In this document: piece by piece, positions 10,446-19,293 of the stretch
Numbering within the stretch: position 1 is the stretch's first letter
Layout: the number at the start of each line of letters is the position of its first letter
Assembly: GCF_030295935.1 (NCBI RefSeq)
Contig: NZ_AP027362.1
Coordinates: 3,839,982 to 3,903,981, forward strand
Length of the DNA stretch: 64,000 bases
Direction of reading: 5' to 3'
Source of the DNA: Thalassotalea piscium
GTDB taxonomy: Bacteria > Pseudomonadota > Gammaproteobacteria > Enterobacterales > Alteromonadaceae
Position numbers and translations under genes: made by a program
Notes under the pieces: model-generated
The model's input: only the letters and a program-made list of their open reading frames with translations
Databases searched by the model: none
What the model was told of the DNA's origin: nothing

Positions 10446-10745
10446 GTGTTTAATGATTGGGTTGGTAGTAGTAGTGCTGGTGATATATTTAGTTCAACTT
10501 TAAAGTCATGGAAGAATATTACTTTGGTAGGTCAAAACACTAACGGTCGAAGTGGGCAGAGTATCTTTTTTCATTTAGAAAATAGCGATATTAATGTGCG
10601 TTTATCATTTTACAAAAAAGATGGTAAAAAATTCGATTAGGCTGGTGTTAAGATTGATATTGAGATGGAAACAACAATAAATGATTGGTTAGGTAATAAA
10701 GATACAATTTTGGAACGTGTTACCAAAATAATCTATGATAATTAG
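10446..10745 (+). pseudogene. C-terminal fragment of an S41-family (tail-specific) peptidase
   Basis: The fragment begins next to the IS481 remnant and contains a GSSSAGDIF segment like the catalytic-serine region of S41 peptidases, then LVGQNTNGRSGQS and a C-terminal stretch resembling the family's GV-x-PDI end. An in-frame TAG at 10638-10640 interrupts it; translation beyond it (AGVKIDIEMETTINDWLGN...) stays homologous-looking to 10745. The 5' part is missing, presumably lost with the IS event. Non-functional. Confidence 0.6.
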
Positions 10746-10780
10746 TCATTTATTAAGCTATCTTTTATTATTCATAAATA

Positions 10781-11575
10781 TTAAACGTATTTAAAAATCT
10801 GATTTATATACGTTTGGCCAAAAAAGTACAGCGTAGTAGCAACACTCGCCACAATAACAAAAAGCCTAACGTGCTTTTGCGCAATATTTCGCGACACTTG
10901 CGCTGAAAAATACCCGCCTATTAAAGTACCTAGTAATACAAACGTACCTTCATACCAAGCAATTACATCGCTATAAATAAACAAAGTAATAGCCACCAAA
11001 GAAACAATTGATGAAACCAATAGCTTTATTCCATTCATAGCGTTTATGTTTGTGTACCCGGCTAATGCCAAATAACTTAATGTAATAATACCAAGTCCAG
11101 CGTTAAAAAAGCCACCATAAGTTGTTACTGCCAACAATAGCAAAAACAACAAAACCCCACCTAAAGATGTAGCATGCTTATTATTAACTGCTAAGCGCTT
11201 AAGTTGATTGTTAATTCGCCCACCAAAAATAAATAACAGGGTTGCAAATAACAGCAACCAAGGAATTGCTTCTCGAAATACTTCCTCAGGTGTTTGTAGC
11301 AATAACCATGCGCCAGTTATACCGCCAATTAAGCTAATTACTAAAATTAAGGCGAGCTTATTTTTATGATCAGCAAGCTCTTTTCGAAAAGCATAAGCGC
11401 CACTGATATAACCAGCACATGACGAAAAAGTATTTGTGGCATTAGCAACAATTGGTGGAACACCTACAAAAATAAGTGCGGGAAAAGTAATAAAACTGCC
11501 GCCACCAGCAATAGAATTAAGAATGCCGCCAAAAATTCCAGCAAAGAATAGTAGTAAAAGTTCAATCATCATCAA
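10781..11575 (-). CDS. TSUP-family permease (TauE/SafE sulfite exporter family)
   Basis: 264-residue integral membrane protein with about eight hydrophobic segments and the paired glycine-rich repeats of the TSUP family: GIFGGILNSIAGGGSFITFPAL near the N-terminus and GGFFNAGLGIITL in the second half. Family members move sulfite, sulfonates or other organic anions across the inner membrane; the substrate here is unknown. It lies 127 bp beyond the 3' end of the PepSY operon, on the same strand, and may be expressed separately. Confidence 0.85.
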   Translation of the reverse strand: MMMIELLLLFFAGIFGGILNSIAGGGSFITFPALIFVGVPPIVANATNTFSSCAGYISGAYAFRKELADHKNKLALILVISLIGGITGAWLLLQTPEEVFREAIPWLLLFATLLFIFGGRINNQLKRLAVNNKHATSLGGVLLFLLLLAVTTYGGFFNAGLGIITLSYLALAGYTNINAMNGIKLLVSSIVSLVAITLFIYSDVIAWYEGTFVLLGTLIGGYFSAQVSRNIAQKHVRLFVIVASVATTLYFFGQTYINQIFKYV

Positions 11576-11702
11576 TAATAAGCCTAGTTACTTTTAAGGT
11601 CTGTTGATCTTTGATGTTTATGATATACAAACTAGGCTAGGTTGTATAAAAAATGTATGAATAACCACTTTAACAATTGCTATTATAAATCGCATGCCAT
11701 TA

Positions 11703-12005
11703 TTAGTTTGATAAGCAAATAATAAATGACAACCATTTGGGTTTAAAAGTCAGTACTAAAGACAGAAAAAAAGTAACAAGTGTTGCGCTAGCACACCAAT
11801 ATACTAGTCCTAATGTTAGCCCCCAAACATCTGCCGCATATATGCCAGCAAGTAGTAGCAAAGTATAACCACTTATTCTGTAAAGCCACAAATTACGTGT
11901 CGACAGGCGTTTTTTTGGGTCCACTTGGTTATAGTGACGAGACAAAGAAAGGCTTAAGCAGAGAAAACCTAAAAATAAAATTAAAGTTTCTATCAGAATT
12001 AACAT
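11703..12005 (-). CDS. DUF3325-type small membrane protein
   Basis: 100-residue protein with three or four hydrophobic helices and a RHYNQV/RLSTRNLWLYRISGY loop. Size, topology and position, last after a TonB receptor, a DUF3649-like protein and a PepSY protein, match the DUF3325 proteins of proteobacterial siderophore operons. The start codon is one base from the PepSY stop, so translation is probably coupled. Molecular function unknown; an accessory role in ferric-siderophore handling at the inner membrane is inferred from context only. Confidence 0.65.
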   Translation of the reverse strand: MLILIETLILFLGFLCLSLSLSRHYNQVDPKKRLSTRNLWLYRISGYTLLLLAGIYAADVWGLTLGLVYWCASATLVTFFLSLVLTFKPKWLSFIICLSN

Positions 12006-12006
12006 G

Positions 12007-13578
12007 TTAGTACGCCGACTCTTTTAATTTTTGTTGTATAACTATGTGTTCCTCATTTGCTTGCGCTTTGGCGTTTTTTCGTTGAACAATAATTGCGGCT
12101 AATGCAAAACATCCTGCAAAAAATAACATACTGAGATCAAACCCTAGCATTAACCAATCGTTTCGTTTAATGCTGCCAATAATACTATGTTCAGTAGTTA
12201 CCATATTAACTAATGGTGTTAACAAATAAGCACCGGCTGTAAACCAAAGTAGATTCAACCATGATTTTTTTACTGAGCGGCATAAACAAAAGCAAATACT
12301 CGCTAAAAGGGCAATAAAAAAACAATGTACTTCCCAATCAGCCCTGTGTTCTATATTAACGGGTAACAAGCGATTACCCCAAAAATATCCCGCTATAGCG
12401 ATAGGCAAGCCAAGAATAATCCCAATATTAATGCGCTCAATAATTGAAATGACACTGAAGGGTCTAGCGGATGCACCATTTATTTGTCGTTTTTTTATCC
12501 ATAAAATCATACCTGTAGCTACCATTGCCGAACCTAATAGCCCCGATATAAAGTACAACCAACGCAGATAAATATTGGCAAAAAGCCCTTCATGTAAATG
12601 TTCAAATAGATCGTAGATTCGAGCTGCACTTCCTGCTTTTTCTGTAGCTATTTCAATTTCCACTTTGTCGCCATTAACACGATACTCTACAGCCGATACT
12701 AAGTGGATGCCTTCGTATTTATCAAACCATATTTCATAATGTTCATTTTCACTACCCCGTTCAATAAAACCGATAAAACTGACTTTTTGATCTTTATAAC
12801 GTACAGCCACGTCCGCAAGCACTGTTTCTATTGATAATGCTTCGGGAGCTAAATCAATAAATTGCACTTCCTTTATGTCTAACTGGGCCTCATCATAAAA
12901 CTTTTTATGGTTTTCTCGACCTTCGCCGTAACGCACATCGATGATAGATGACATGGTAACCCCCATTAAAAGTAGCAAGCCACTGTAGGTGATCATTAAA
13001 TGAAAAGGTAAAGGTAAAACGCTGAAAATATTATGAATATCTAACCAGGAACGAATACCTTTTTTAGCACGAAAGGTAAAAAATTCAATAAATATTTTCT
13101 TGTGGATAACCACCCCTGTCACTAATCCTATGAGCATTAACATGGTGACTAAACTTGTTAATATATAACCAACAAGTTCAGGTACATAATGCAGGTTGTA
13201 GTGCATTCTGTATAAGGTTTCTCCGCCAGCGGTTTCTCTAACACTGTTGGTCACACCGCTTTTCACATCAAGGTATTTTTCTTGCCAGCCTCTTGGGGTG
13301 TTTGTCTCTTTATTCGCTAATTGTAGCCATTGAATTTGTACAAATGGCATTCGTGCCGTTGGTAGACTGATGTACCATTGTGAAGATTCAGGAGCTAATT
13401 GTTGAAGCTGAAGTTCTGCCGCTGAAAGTACTGAACTTTGGTTATCTAATTGTTCGACGACGGTAATTTCTGGTTTCATCCAGCGATCGATTTCGCTGTC
13501 AAAATATCCGACAGTACCGGTAACAAAAATAAAATATAATAGCCAGCCAAAAGAAAAACCAGCCCAGGTATGAACCAA
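12007..13578 (-). CDS. PepSY-associated TM protein of an iron-uptake operon (N-terminus frameshifted)
   Basis: 523 residues from a TTG at 13578. It has the PepSY_TM layout: a first helix with HTWAGFSFGWLLYFIFVTGTVGYFD, a long periplasmic part, then several C-terminal helices including LDIHNIFSVLPLPFHLMITYSGLLLL. Relatives (PiuB-like) are thought to reduce or release siderophore iron at the inner membrane. The natural start is almost certainly the ATG at 13607, which overlaps the upstream stop as TAATG and encodes MKPRFRQSMNW. That frame meets the main frame only if one base is added near 13575 (CC read as CCC on the + strand). Either the gene is frameshifted or the base is a sequencing error; the TTG start is a fallback. 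Confidence 0.78.
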   Translation of the reverse strand: MVHTWAGFSFGWLLYFIFVTGTVGYFDSEIDRWMKPEITVVEQLDNQSSVLSAAELQLQQLAPESSQWYISLPTARMPFVQIQWLQLANKETNTPRGWQEKYLDVKSGVTNSVRETAGGETLYRMHYNLHYVPELVGYILTSLVTMLMLIGLVTGVVIHKKIFIEFFTFRAKKGIRSWLDIHNIFSVLPLPFHLMITYSGLLLLMGVTMSSIIDVRYGEGRENHKKFYDEAQLDIKEVQFIDLAPEALSIETVLADVAVRYKDQKVSFIGFIERGSENEHYEIWFDKYEGIHLVSAVEYRVNGDKVEIEIATEKAGSAARIYDLFEHLHEGLFANIYLRWLYFISGLLGSAMVATGMILWIKKRQINGASARPFSVISIIERINIGIILGLPIAIAGYFWGNRLLPVNIEHRADWEVHCFFIALLASICFCLCRSVKKSWLNLLWFTAGAYLLTPLVNMVTTEHSIIGSIKRNDWLMLGFDLSMLFFAGCFALAAIIVQRKNAKAQANEEHIVIQQKLKESAY

Positions 13579-13606
13579 TTCATTGATTGGCGAAAACGTG
13601 GTTTCA

Positions 13607-13900
13607 TTAGTTAACTGCCGTATTAAGGTAAAACATTATTGCGTAAGCAACTAAACAACTACTACCAACCACTAATCCAGCCTTTCCAGCTGTTTTAGTA
13701 GAAAATACATATATCACAACCGTAGTGTAAGCAATAAAGCCAATCATCATGCCTTTAACAATACCGTCTACTTTATTGTCTGCTGGTAGGTACGAAATAA
13801 TAATGCCAATTAAATTAGCTAAAACAAAACCACCGATCAGTGCAATCAACACTCTGATGGTTATGCCGATAGATTTAACGTTCTTTTTAAAAAGTGTCAT
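13607..13900 (-). CDS. DUF3649-like small membrane protein
   Basis: 97-residue protein with three hydrophobic helices after a basic N-terminus (MTLFKKNVKS). Its position between a TonB-dependent receptor and a PepSY protein, its size and its topology match DUF3649 proteins. Its stop codon overlaps the natural ATG of the PepSY gene (TAATG), which points to translational coupling. Function unknown; presumably part of the same iron-acquisition machinery. Confidence 0.6.
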   Translation of the reverse strand: MTLFKKNVKSIGITIRVLIALIGGFVLANLIGIIISYLPADNKVDGIVKGMMIGFIAYTTVVIYVFSTKTAGKAGLVVGSSCLVAYAIMFYLNTAVN

Positions 13901-13970
13901 AGCGTTACTTACTTGTAGAGACTAAAAAGCACGATTCGATATCGCGCTTTTTAATTAACAACAAAGTGAA

Positions 13971-16115
13971 TTAAAATTGATATGAGGCAGTTAACCTAAT
14001 ATCTCGGCCCGCTTCTTTAATGCCAACTACACTTTGATATCCGGCTATGTGGCCATAATCTGCAACACTACCATGGCTTCTATAAGATTCATCTAAGAGG
14101 TTTTGAATCGCTATATCTAGAGTGAGATTTTCTATCGGAGAATACTTTACATAAGCGTCAACAACGGTATAACTGGGTTTATCAACCGTTTCTAATTGTG
14201 TTTGCCACCCTAACTCGATGGAGCGATGAAATACGTCAATATCATTCAAGCTAGCAACATAATTAACATTAAAGCCCATTTCCAACGCATCATTCATTTC
14301 ATAATTCACATTTACATTTAATGAATCACCTACTGCATTTCCTAAACCACCGTATTCATAAGCGGCTAAATCTACACCATTTAAAACAACGGTACTAAAT
14401 CCTGAGGCACTACTTGCATCTGGCCAAACAAATGGCGCATTATTTAGTTCGACATCATTACTGTTATAGCTAACCACTACGTCAAAGTTATGCGCTTGGT
14501 ATCCTGCAACTAATTCAAAACCTGTGGATTCTAAATCACCAATGTTTTCATAAAAAACGCCTTCTGCACCCTTAAACTTATCAAAAACAACGTCACTAAT
14601 TTCACTATTATAAACCGATGCTTCAAAAATAAATGTGCCATCGTTATATTGTAAGCCAAGTTCTTTGTTAGCCACATTTTCAGGAGATAAATTCGGGTTA
14701 TGGGTTAATTCACCAACAGTAAATGCATCAGCTACTTGTCTGCCACGTAAAGCTTCTGCATAACTAACCGATAACTTTAAATACTCGGTTAAGTTGTAAA
14801 CAAGCCCTAAGTTAGTGCTAAAGTCATCCTGCTTTTTAGTAGAAAATGAATCACTTGTTGTTACTGGAGCGCCACTACTGTCAGTTTCTACAACCCATTT
14901 ACCATTAACTTGTATCCAGTTTGCTGACTCGCCAATGTGATCAAGTTCATAGGTATCATGGCGAACACCATAACTAAGCAATAGGTCATCAGTTAATTGC
15001 CAATGATCTTGAATATATAACCCGGTAACTTTGCCTTCTTCATTATAAATGCCACCAAAATCTTCATAAGATTGTGAGTTAACTTTATCAACTTTACGTT
15101 CAATACCATAAGTGAATGAATGATCACCGACATCACTCGTATTTCGAATATCAAAGCCAGTTGTTTCAATGGCAGCATCCCAGGTATATAGCTCACGTTT
15201 AAATGATGAGTCCGTTTGATACAATGTTGTTTCTAAATTTATCAGTGAGCTTAGATACCAAGTGTGATTGAGGACTATAGTTTCTCTATCTCCCCATGAC
15301 TGAAACAAGGGATCATCTTCTAAAGGTGCCCAGTTGGTTTGTTTGCCGAACTTACCTTCTTCTTTACGTCTTTCATAACTTACAGACACATTTTGATTAT
15401 CAGTGAGTTCTGCATTCAATTTAACAAAGGCAAGGGTTTGATCAGCTGCTGTTCCTGGAATTTCCGCACCGTCGCCATCTTCCATATTATCGCGACTCAC
15501 ATTCACATAAGACGCAAGAATGCCAATTTGTTCTGTTGCTTTACCATATAATGTAAGACTTTCTTTATGGCCACTATTTGAGAAATAGCTCGCTTTTGCG
15601 ATACCACCAAACTGCTCATCATTTGACAGTAAATCTGCTGCTGTTTTCGTTTTGAAACGAATAGCACCACCCACAGCACCAGTTCCTGCGGTAGCTTCAC
15701 CCGCACCCGCCTGAACCTCAACACTTTGTAGTAATTCAGGCTCTATTGATACACGCCCAATATGATGAAATAGCGTACTTGTTTGTGGTGCACCATCAAC
15801 AGTTACATTTACCATTGAGTCTTCTAAACCACGAACATAAACCTTCTGTGCAACACCTAATGAACCACCTACAGTAACAGAAGGTGTTTGACGGAAAATA
15901 TCGGCTAAATCATTTGCTTGATATTTATTAAGCTGATCAGGTGTGATTTTTGTGTTGGTTGTAGCACCAACAACAACAATTTTTTCAACTTTCTTTACTT
16001 TTTCTGTATTTTCGTCTGTATTAGCATAAACGCTAGTATTCGCGCACGCCGCAATAACACTTGCGCTAATAAGTGCTGTTTTAAATAACGGCTTATTTCT
16101 TGATTTACGTGACAT
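13971..16115 (-). CDS. TonB-dependent outer-membrane siderophore/iron receptor
   Basis: 714 residues from the ATG at 16115, preferred over an upstream ATG at 16139 because GAGAAG lies eight bases before it and the longer start overlaps the Fur box. A signal peptide (MSRKSRNKPLF... ending near VYA) is followed by a TonB-box-like VEKIVVVGA, the plug domain (QTPSVTVGGSLGVAQKVYVRGLE, about 60-170) and a 22-strand barrel ending in aromatic Phe (TASYQF). Many NLLDESYR/LSYGVRHD-type barrel motifs are present. It imports a ferric siderophore or heme, powered by TonB-ExbBD. It is first gene of the operon with DUF3649-like, PepSY and DUF3325-like proteins, and is probably Fur-repressed. Confidence 0.92.
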   Translation of the reverse strand: MSRKSRNKPLFKTALISASVIAACANTSVYANTDENTEKVKKVEKIVVVGATTNTKITPDQLNKYQANDLADIFRQTPSVTVGGSLGVAQKVYVRGLEDSMVNVTVDGAPQTSTLFHHIGRVSIEPELLQSVEVQAGAGEATAGTGAVGGAIRFKTKTAADLLSNDEQFGGIAKASYFSNSGHKESLTLYGKATEQIGILASYVNVSRDNMEDGDGAEIPGTAADQTLAFVKLNAELTDNQNVSVSYERRKEEGKFGKQTNWAPLEDDPLFQSWGDRETIVLNHTWYLSSLINLETTLYQTDSSFKRELYTWDAAIETTGFDIRNTSDVGDHSFTYGIERKVDKVNSQSYEDFGGIYNEEGKVTGLYIQDHWQLTDDLLLSYGVRHDTYELDHIGESANWIQVNGKWVVETDSSGAPVTTSDSFSTKKQDDFSTNLGLVYNLTEYLKLSVSYAEALRGRQVADAFTVGELTHNPNLSPENVANKELGLQYNDGTFIFEASVYNSEISDVVFDKFKGAEGVFYENIGDLESTGFELVAGYQAHNFDVVVSYNSNDVELNNAPFVWPDASSASGFSTVVLNGVDLAAYEYGGLGNAVGDSLNVNVNYEMNDALEMGFNVNYVASLNDIDVFHRSIELGWQTQLETVDKPSYTVVDAYVKYSPIENLTLDIAIQNLLDESYRSHGSVADYGHIAGYQSVVGIKEAGRDIRLTASYQF

Positions 16116-16140
16116 GATTATCTTCTCAATTAACTTCATT

Positions 16141-16159
16141 AATGAGAATTATTACCATT
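16141..16159 (-). promoter_or_regulatory. Fur box upstream of the TonB receptor
   Basis: AATGAGAATTATTACCATT is a close match to the 19-bp Fur consensus with inverted hexamers around the centre. It lies 26 bp upstream of the chosen receptor start, where a bound repressor would block transcription when iron is sufficient. Confidence 0.75.
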
Positions 16160-16197
16160 TAGACTGAGTATTTATACTACTTTTACAATTGTTACAT

Positions 16198-17398
16198 TTA
16201 CGTAATAGGAATCATTATCACTACTTTTAAGCCACCGTTTTCATTATTTAATGCTTTTACATCAGCTCTAACACTATTTAAAAGGCGCTTAGCAAGTGCT
16301 AATCCTAACCCAAAGCTATTACTGCCATCTTCATTAGTATTATTAACTCGAAAAAAAGGCAGAAATATTTTCTCTAAATATTCTGGTGCGATACCAGGGC
16401 CTTGATCAATCACCTCAATACAATAACTTCCAACTTGTTGAGATAAGGTAACGGTAACCTTTTTGCCTATAGGAGTATAACGTAAGGCATTTCTAATGAT
16501 ATTTTCAAGGGCAGGGCAAAGGGCTTGATGACTACTATTGCTGATCACCGCATGATTAGGCGTTTCAAGTATTAATTCCCGATCAGAGAACTCAAATTTA
16601 GCATCGTCTATCACAACATCAAGCAAATCGACTAAATCCACCTTTTCATGTTGGATAATTGGCTTTTCATTATCAAGCCACGCTAACGTTAGTGTGTCTT
16701 CTACTAGTTTTCGAATGTAGGTAGACTCCCTAGAAATACGCTCAAGGTGTTGATGACTTTTTTCAATTTCAAAATTATTGACTGCAATATCTAATCGAGT
16801 GAGTGGCGTACGCAATTCATGAGATAAATCTGAAATAAGTTGCCGTTGTTTTGCAATTAACTCGCCGATTCTTGCCGCCATTTGGTCAAAAGTAGAGGCC
16901 AAATGAGAGAGTTCATCATTTCGATTACCTAGCGAAGCTCTTACTCTTACGTCAAAATTTCCTTGGCTAAAAGCGGTTGTTGCTTGTTCAAGTTGTTGTA
17001 GAGGCGTAATAATATGTCTATATATCCAGGTAGAAAGTAGTACTAATAGCACGAGTGGAAATATAATTTGTAATAGGATTCGCGTGGTAAGCCAGTAGGT
17101 TCCTGGCCTCATCCGCTCAGGTAATTTTATAAGGAAGCTACCTTTAGTTTGTGAAAAGGGTAGTTCCATTATGGGGTTGTGCTCAAAGTATAAATGTATC
17201 TTCCAGTCTACGCTGCGGCCAAAATGATAGGCTTCTTCAGCATCAACGTTAATCTCTTCACCCGCTATATTCTCAATAGTAAAGCTAACAACGGATACCT
17301 TCTTCTGTTTTTAGCGTTAAAACACTTAACACATAAAAGAATACCACTAAGCCTGTCGCAATAATTAAGCATGATTTCCATAGAATTTGACGACTCAC
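16198..17398 (-). pseudogene. Sensor histidine kinase, frameshifted in the periplasmic region
   Basis: The natural start is a GTG at 17398 overlapping the response regulator stop (GTGA). That frame encodes MSRQILWKSCLIIATG..., a first membrane helix, and runs into a stop about 35 codons later. A different frame picks up at VSVVSFTIENIAGEE and continues to 16198. It contains a second membrane helix, HAMP (about TPLQQLEQATTAFSQG), HisKA with SDLSHELRTPLTRL, and HATPase with NIIRNALRY, DQGPGIA and FGLGLALA. The break lies near 17293-17307, in ACCTTCTTCTG. The kinase core is intact, but membrane anchoring is lost unless the break is an assembly error. Confidence 0.8.
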
Positions 17399-18081
17399 TT
17401 AAAGCAATACCCTTTACCATGTACTGTCTGTAAACGTTCACCGAGCCAATGTGCTTCATTAAGTTTCCTGCGTACTCGACTTAAATGCATATCTAAACTT
17501 CGATCATACATGCCTAATTTTTTATTCAACACCTTTTGGTATAAATCAGCTTTACTCACAATACAATTTTGTTGAGAAAGTAACTCCCACAACAATTTAA
17601 ATTGAATGGGTGTGAACTCAACTTCTCTACCATCAACAGTTATTTTTTGTTTAGTGGCATCTAGTGTTAGTCCGTCAATACTGATTCTCGTTTGCTTTTT
17701 AAATTCAACTTGAGGTTGGCTTCTTCTAATTAAACCTTCAATTCTTAACAGTAGTTCTTGGCTGTTGAAAGGTTTAGCCACATAATCATCGGCACCATGA
17801 ATTAAACCTAAAATTCTTTCCTCTTCCGCACCTTTCGCTGAAATCATGATCACTGGTTGCTGACTTGTTTCTCTTAACGTTTTTAATAAAGACACCCCAT
17901 CTAGTTTTGGCAGCATGTTATCTAGTAACACCAGTTGATGCTTATGGGACTGTGCCAACTTCAAACCAGTAATGCCGTCAAAACATTTTTCAACTATATA
18001 GCCCTTTTTGATAAGTAAATCAGCCAAGTAAGAATTTAATGTTATATCATCTTCAACTAAAAGAATTTTTTTATTTAACAC
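17395..18081 (-). CDS. OmpR/PhoB-type response regulator
   Basis: 228 residues: receiver domain (about 1-120) with acidic pocket EDD, phospho-acceptor Asp in LLDNMLPKLDG and the Lys of AKPFN, then a winged-helix DNA-binding domain (about 130-228) with LLWELLSQQNCIVSKADLY and SLDMHLSRVRRKL. It would bind promoter DNA after phosphorylation by the overlapping kinase gene. Adjacent iron-uptake genes on the same strand are possible targets, by position only. The cognate kinase is frameshifted, so the system may be uncoupled. Confidence 0.9.
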   Translation of the reverse strand: MLNKKILLVEDDITLNSYLADLLIKKGYIVEKCFDGITGLKLAQSHKHQLVLLDNMLPKLDGVSLLKTLRETSQQPVIMISAKGAEEERILGLIHGADDYVAKPFNSQELLLRIEGLIRRSQPQVEFKKQTRISIDGLTLDATKQKITVDGREVEFTPIQFKLLWELLSQQNCIVSKADLYQKVLNKKLGMYDRSLDMHLSRVRRKLNEAHWLGERLQTVHGKGYCFK

Positions 18082-18126
18082 ATATCTTATCCTGTGAGTA
18101 TTATGTAATTATTTATCTTCAGTTAT

Positions 18127-18160
18127 AAAAAACCAGCTACTGGAGAATAGCTGGTTTTTT
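18127..18160 (-). terminator. Strong intrinsic terminator (works on either strand)
   Basis: AAAAAACCAGCTA and TAGCTGGTTTTTT form a 13-bp stem flanked by A- and T-runs. It lies upstream of the response regulator start, not after a recognised gene. On the minus strand it would therefore end a transcript that begins near the Fur palindrome at 18294-18330. Confidence 0.8.
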
Positions 18161-18290
18161 ATTTGTAAGTAATATTATTAATTACTTACCTTTAAGTATG
18201 TTATTTAACTGAAACACGTCCTAAGTCATAACAGTTAAACGCTATACTTGTATCAACTAGTCTTAGTAGTAGTGCGCCCACTTCAACCAA
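18161..18290 (-). ncRNA. Candidate Fur-controlled small RNA (low confidence)
   Basis: About 130-165 nt with no plausible ORF lie between an extended Fur-box palindrome (18294-18330) and a strong terminator (18127-18160). A promoter overlapped by Fur would give a short transcript ending at the terminator, as for RyhB-like RNAs. I do not see the RyhB core sequence and cannot assign -10/-35 elements convincingly. The call rests on arrangement only. Confidence 0.3.
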
Positions 18291-18293
18291 GAA

Positions 18294-18330
18294 GACAACA
18301 CAAATGATAATTATTATCATTTGTGTTGTC
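18294..18330. promoter_or_regulatory. Fur box inside a 37-bp near-perfect palindrome
   Basis: Core AATGATAATTATTATCATT (18303-18321) matches the Fur consensus. The symmetry continues outward so that two 18-bp arms surround a single central base (GACAACACAAATG... and its mirror). It sits upstream of the terminator and response regulator on one side and next to the transposon left end on the other. It could regulate transcription in either direction. Confidence 0.75.
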
Positions 18331-18509
18331 AATTAATTTATTTCATTCTTTAAGAGTAAGTATTTGAGCGGGAGTGATTTTGGCTTACCACTGTTTTATT
18401 TTTCAGATCTCAACAACTAGGGCTTATCTTCTAACTTTATCGCACCATCCCCCCCGCTTATGTTAATAAATCAAGAATATATTAGACGGTTTTAGTGCGA
18501 AATAGTACT

Positions 18510-18666
18510 TCAACTGTCATCGTTTAACTAAGTTGGAAAGTGAGGGCTGATCACTTTCCTTTAAAAATCAGTATCCGTTTTATACATATATTCAAACAAA
18601 GTTAGAAAGTAGGATCTCGCGTTTAGCCAGCAGGGTTAATCCCTATAGTAAACAAAGAAGGAAAGT
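18510..18666. repeat. Tn7-like left end: target duplication and TnsB-type sites
   Basis: TCAAC (18510-18514) precedes the terminal TGTCAT. Three spaced sites follow in the same direction: TTTAACTAAGTTGGAAAGT (18523-18541), TTCAAACAAAGTTAGAAAGT (18591-18610) and AGTAAACAAAGAAGGAAAGT (18647-18666). Wide spacing of three sites is the Tn7 left-end pattern. The remaining 281 bp to the first gene (18667-18947) show no ORF I can support. Confidence 0.9.
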
Positions 18667-18947
18667 GAACAGTAACACTTTGAACTGCTCGAGAAGGCGG
18701 AATTACGTCAATCATCACCAGATGAGTAGTGGTTGTCTATAGGGTGCTATTTAAAGTTTAAAAGGATGTTTCGCTAGTTGTATTTGCAACTACAAGTTTT
18801 CATTTCTTAGTACAATTTAGTTCTTTAAACCCTTTCGCCGCTTCAATTCAGTAACGCTAGTATTCAGCATTGTTTGTTGTTTATCATTGTGGATGTTTTA
18901 GTTTCCTTGGCTACAATAAGATTCTGTAAGCAATTTGGATTGATATT

Positions 18948-19172
18948 ATGATCGTGACAGTTGGTAAAAATGGAGCTATTCCACTGCCTGAAGAAGAGTT
19001 ATCAGGTGGTATTAAACTACAAATTGGTGATATTTTACTTTGTACATTAGCGGAAAATAAACAATCAATTCAACTTAAAAAGTATGAAGATCAAACGTTA
19101 ACCGACGAACAAATAGAAGCACATGGTTCGTTGACACGAGTCGTACAACTAAACCCAGAAAATTTTGAGTGA
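18948..19172 (+). CDS. AbrB/SpoVT-like small DNA-binding protein (possible orphan antitoxin)
   Basis: 74 residues. The N-terminal half (MIVTVGKNGAIPLPEE... LQIGDILLCTL) has the swapped-hairpin AbrB/SpoVT pattern: a short strand, a turn with Gly-Ala-Ile-Pro-Leu-Pro and then an IGD-type turn. The C-terminal tail is acidic, as in VapB/MazE antitoxins that bind a toxin. No toxin-sized ORF lies next to it, so it may be an orphan, or a regulator of the transposon. It is the first gene inside the left end and is divergent from the tns genes. Confidence 0.55.
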   Translation: MIVTVGKNGAIPLPEEELSGGIKLQIGDILLCTLAENKQSIQLKKYEDQTLTDEQIEAHGSLTRVVQLNPENFE

Positions 19173-19293
19173 ACTCGTACATGTCACTATTGCTTACTTC
19201 CGCTTTTCACTCTTTCCAGTCTTAAATCAGTTGATAACTGTAAGATATGGTTACCTAAGTACAAAAAAATGCTCCAACTAAACGTCAAGCAGC

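Noticed and set aside
13607..16139. Longer start of the TonB receptor at 16139
   Set aside because: No ribosome site, and it lies against the Fur box; the ATG at 16115 has GAGAAG and begins a good signal peptide.
18161..18290. RyhB homologue
   Set aside because: No recognisable RyhB core pairing sequence; only the Fur box and terminator layout is similar.
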